Below, one piece after another: positions 63,489-64,000 of a stretch of 64,000 nucleotides of DNA. Made by a program: the position numbers and the translations under genes. The stretch's first letter is position 1; the number at the start of each line of letters is the position of its first letter. This stretch comes from Candidatus Zixiibacteriota bacterium (GTDB lineage Bacteria > Zixibacteria > MSB-5A5 > GN15 > FEB-12): positions 558,001 through 622,000 of the forward strand of contig JANQPI010000010.1 of the NCBI GenBank assembly GCA_028289585.1. The letters run 5' to 3'. Below the pieces are notes generated by a model. The model saw only the letters and a list, made by a program, of their open reading frames with translations. It was not told the origin of the DNA and ran no database searches.

Positions 63489-64000
63489 ATGGGCGCTCCT
63501 CGTATCTGGCGCCGCGACGTTGTTAGTTGGTCGCTGTACGACTTCGCGAACACAATCTACTCGATGAATATCGTATCGCTCTATTTGAAGCGGTACATCG
63601 TCGAAGATCTGGGCATGGCTGATGCCTGGTTTGATATTCCGTTCGCGATTTCGATGGCGCTGAGTGCCATCCTCGCACCAGCACTTGGGCTACTTTCCGA
63701 TTACGGGACACGGAAAAAGCTCTTTCTCTTTCTGTTTACGCTAACGTGTTGTCTGGCCACAGGTCTTCTCCAGCCGGCCGGTGCGGTAGGTCTCCTGGCT
63801 CTGGCCGCAATCTTTATCATCGCCAATTTTGCCTACGAAGCCGGACAACCGTTTTACAACGCGCTGTTGTATTCCGTTGCCGAAGGGCGATCGGCGCGTT
63901 ATGTGTCAGGAATTGGCGTTGCTCTGGGCTACGTTGGCTCGGTCCTCGGTATGATTCTGGTCATGCCGTTTGTGGATGGGTCACTCTTCTTTGTCGATTT
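63489..64000 (+). CDS. UMF1/Atg22-like MFS transporter (truncated by window end)
   Basis: ATG 63489 lies five bases after the HD gene. The 170 residues available start MGAPRIWRRDVVSWSLYDFA, the SW-x-LYDxAN motif of UMF1-family permeases, and contain five or six membrane segments with LLSDYGTRKKLFLF between two of them. The gene continues beyond the window. Many such proteins are amino-acid or sugar transporters; the substrate is not visible. Confidence 0.82.
   Translation, partial: MGAPRIWRRDVVSWSLYDFANTIYSMNIVSLYLKRYIVEDLGMADAWFDIPFAISMALSAILAPALGLLSDYGTRKKLFLFLFTLTCCLATGLLQPAGAVGLLALAAIFIIANFAYEAGQPFYNALLYSVAEGRSARYVSGIGVALGYVGSVLGMILVMPFVDGSLFFVD

Noticed and set aside
1-64000. CRISPR arrays, tRNA or rRNA genes, insertion sequences and attachment sites
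   Set aside because: No spaced direct repeats, cloverleaf-like segments, transposase motifs or flanking terminal repeats were noticed by eye.

Overview
The window reads as a contiguous piece of a Gram-negative bacterial chromosome of moderate to high GC, densely packed, with very short or overlapping gene junctions. No rRNA, tRNA, CRISPR array or insertion sequence was seen. The gene style suggests a Zixibacteria-like or other FCB-group lineage: an FG-GAP/UnbV secreted protein with a dockerin-like tail, a metallopeptidase with a FlgD-like C-terminal domain, SUF and LpoB genes, and Bacteroidota-like contractile-tail proteins. The lineage is an inference from family resemblance only. 

The central feature (about 9.16-31.5 kb) is a 22-kb, single-strand locus for a type VI-like contractile injection system. 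A near-consensus promoter (9162-9191) sits just downstream of a LytS/LytTR-type two-component pair, and a 12-bp perfect hairpin (31473-31499) closes the locus. In order it holds a PAAR spike with Ig-like extension, accessory or effector genes (acidic-tailed proteins, a predicted clan CD cysteine-peptidase-like protein, a DcrB/Eag-type chaperone, a large protein with a hydrophobic hairpin), a ClpB/ClpV unfoldase split into two translationally coupled genes, then TssB, TssC, Hcp, VgrG, TssE, TssF, TssG and TssK. A membrane module unlike the standard TssJLM follows: a tail-anchored protein, a GTPase-TM-periplasmic protein much shorter than TssM, and a periplasmic TrbI/VirB10-like protein. TssB, Hcp and TssE resemble the Bacteroidota (T6SSiii) families, while the membrane part has a GTPase like TssM of T6SSi. 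No TssA, TssJ or clear DotU was found. 

Upstream (0-9.1 kb) lie a cyclopropane-synthase-like methyltransferase, a fatty acid desaturase, two outer-membrane proteins, a TPR histidine kinase and the FG-GAP protein. Converging on the T6SS terminator from the right is a minus-strand operon (37.7-31.5 kb): a Ser/Thr kinase with a PEGA domain, two CsgG-like/TPR proteins, an outer-membrane barrel and a lipoprotein. 

The remainder is mainly household and envelope functions: an HpnI-like glycosyltransferase, LpoB and COG3014 lipoproteins, a MacAB-like ABC exporter operon, a complete SUF iron-sulfur operon under an Rrf2 regulator with a promoter/operator, a mannose-1-phosphate guanylyltransferase, an SPOR lipoprotein, Sua5/YrdC, a low-molecular-weight phosphatase, a DUF3108 protein, bifunctional formimidoyltransferase-cyclodeaminase, a PHP phosphoesterase, a secreted metallopeptidase, an ECF S component next to a TonB-receptor-like barrel, an HD protein and a truncated UMF1-type transporter.
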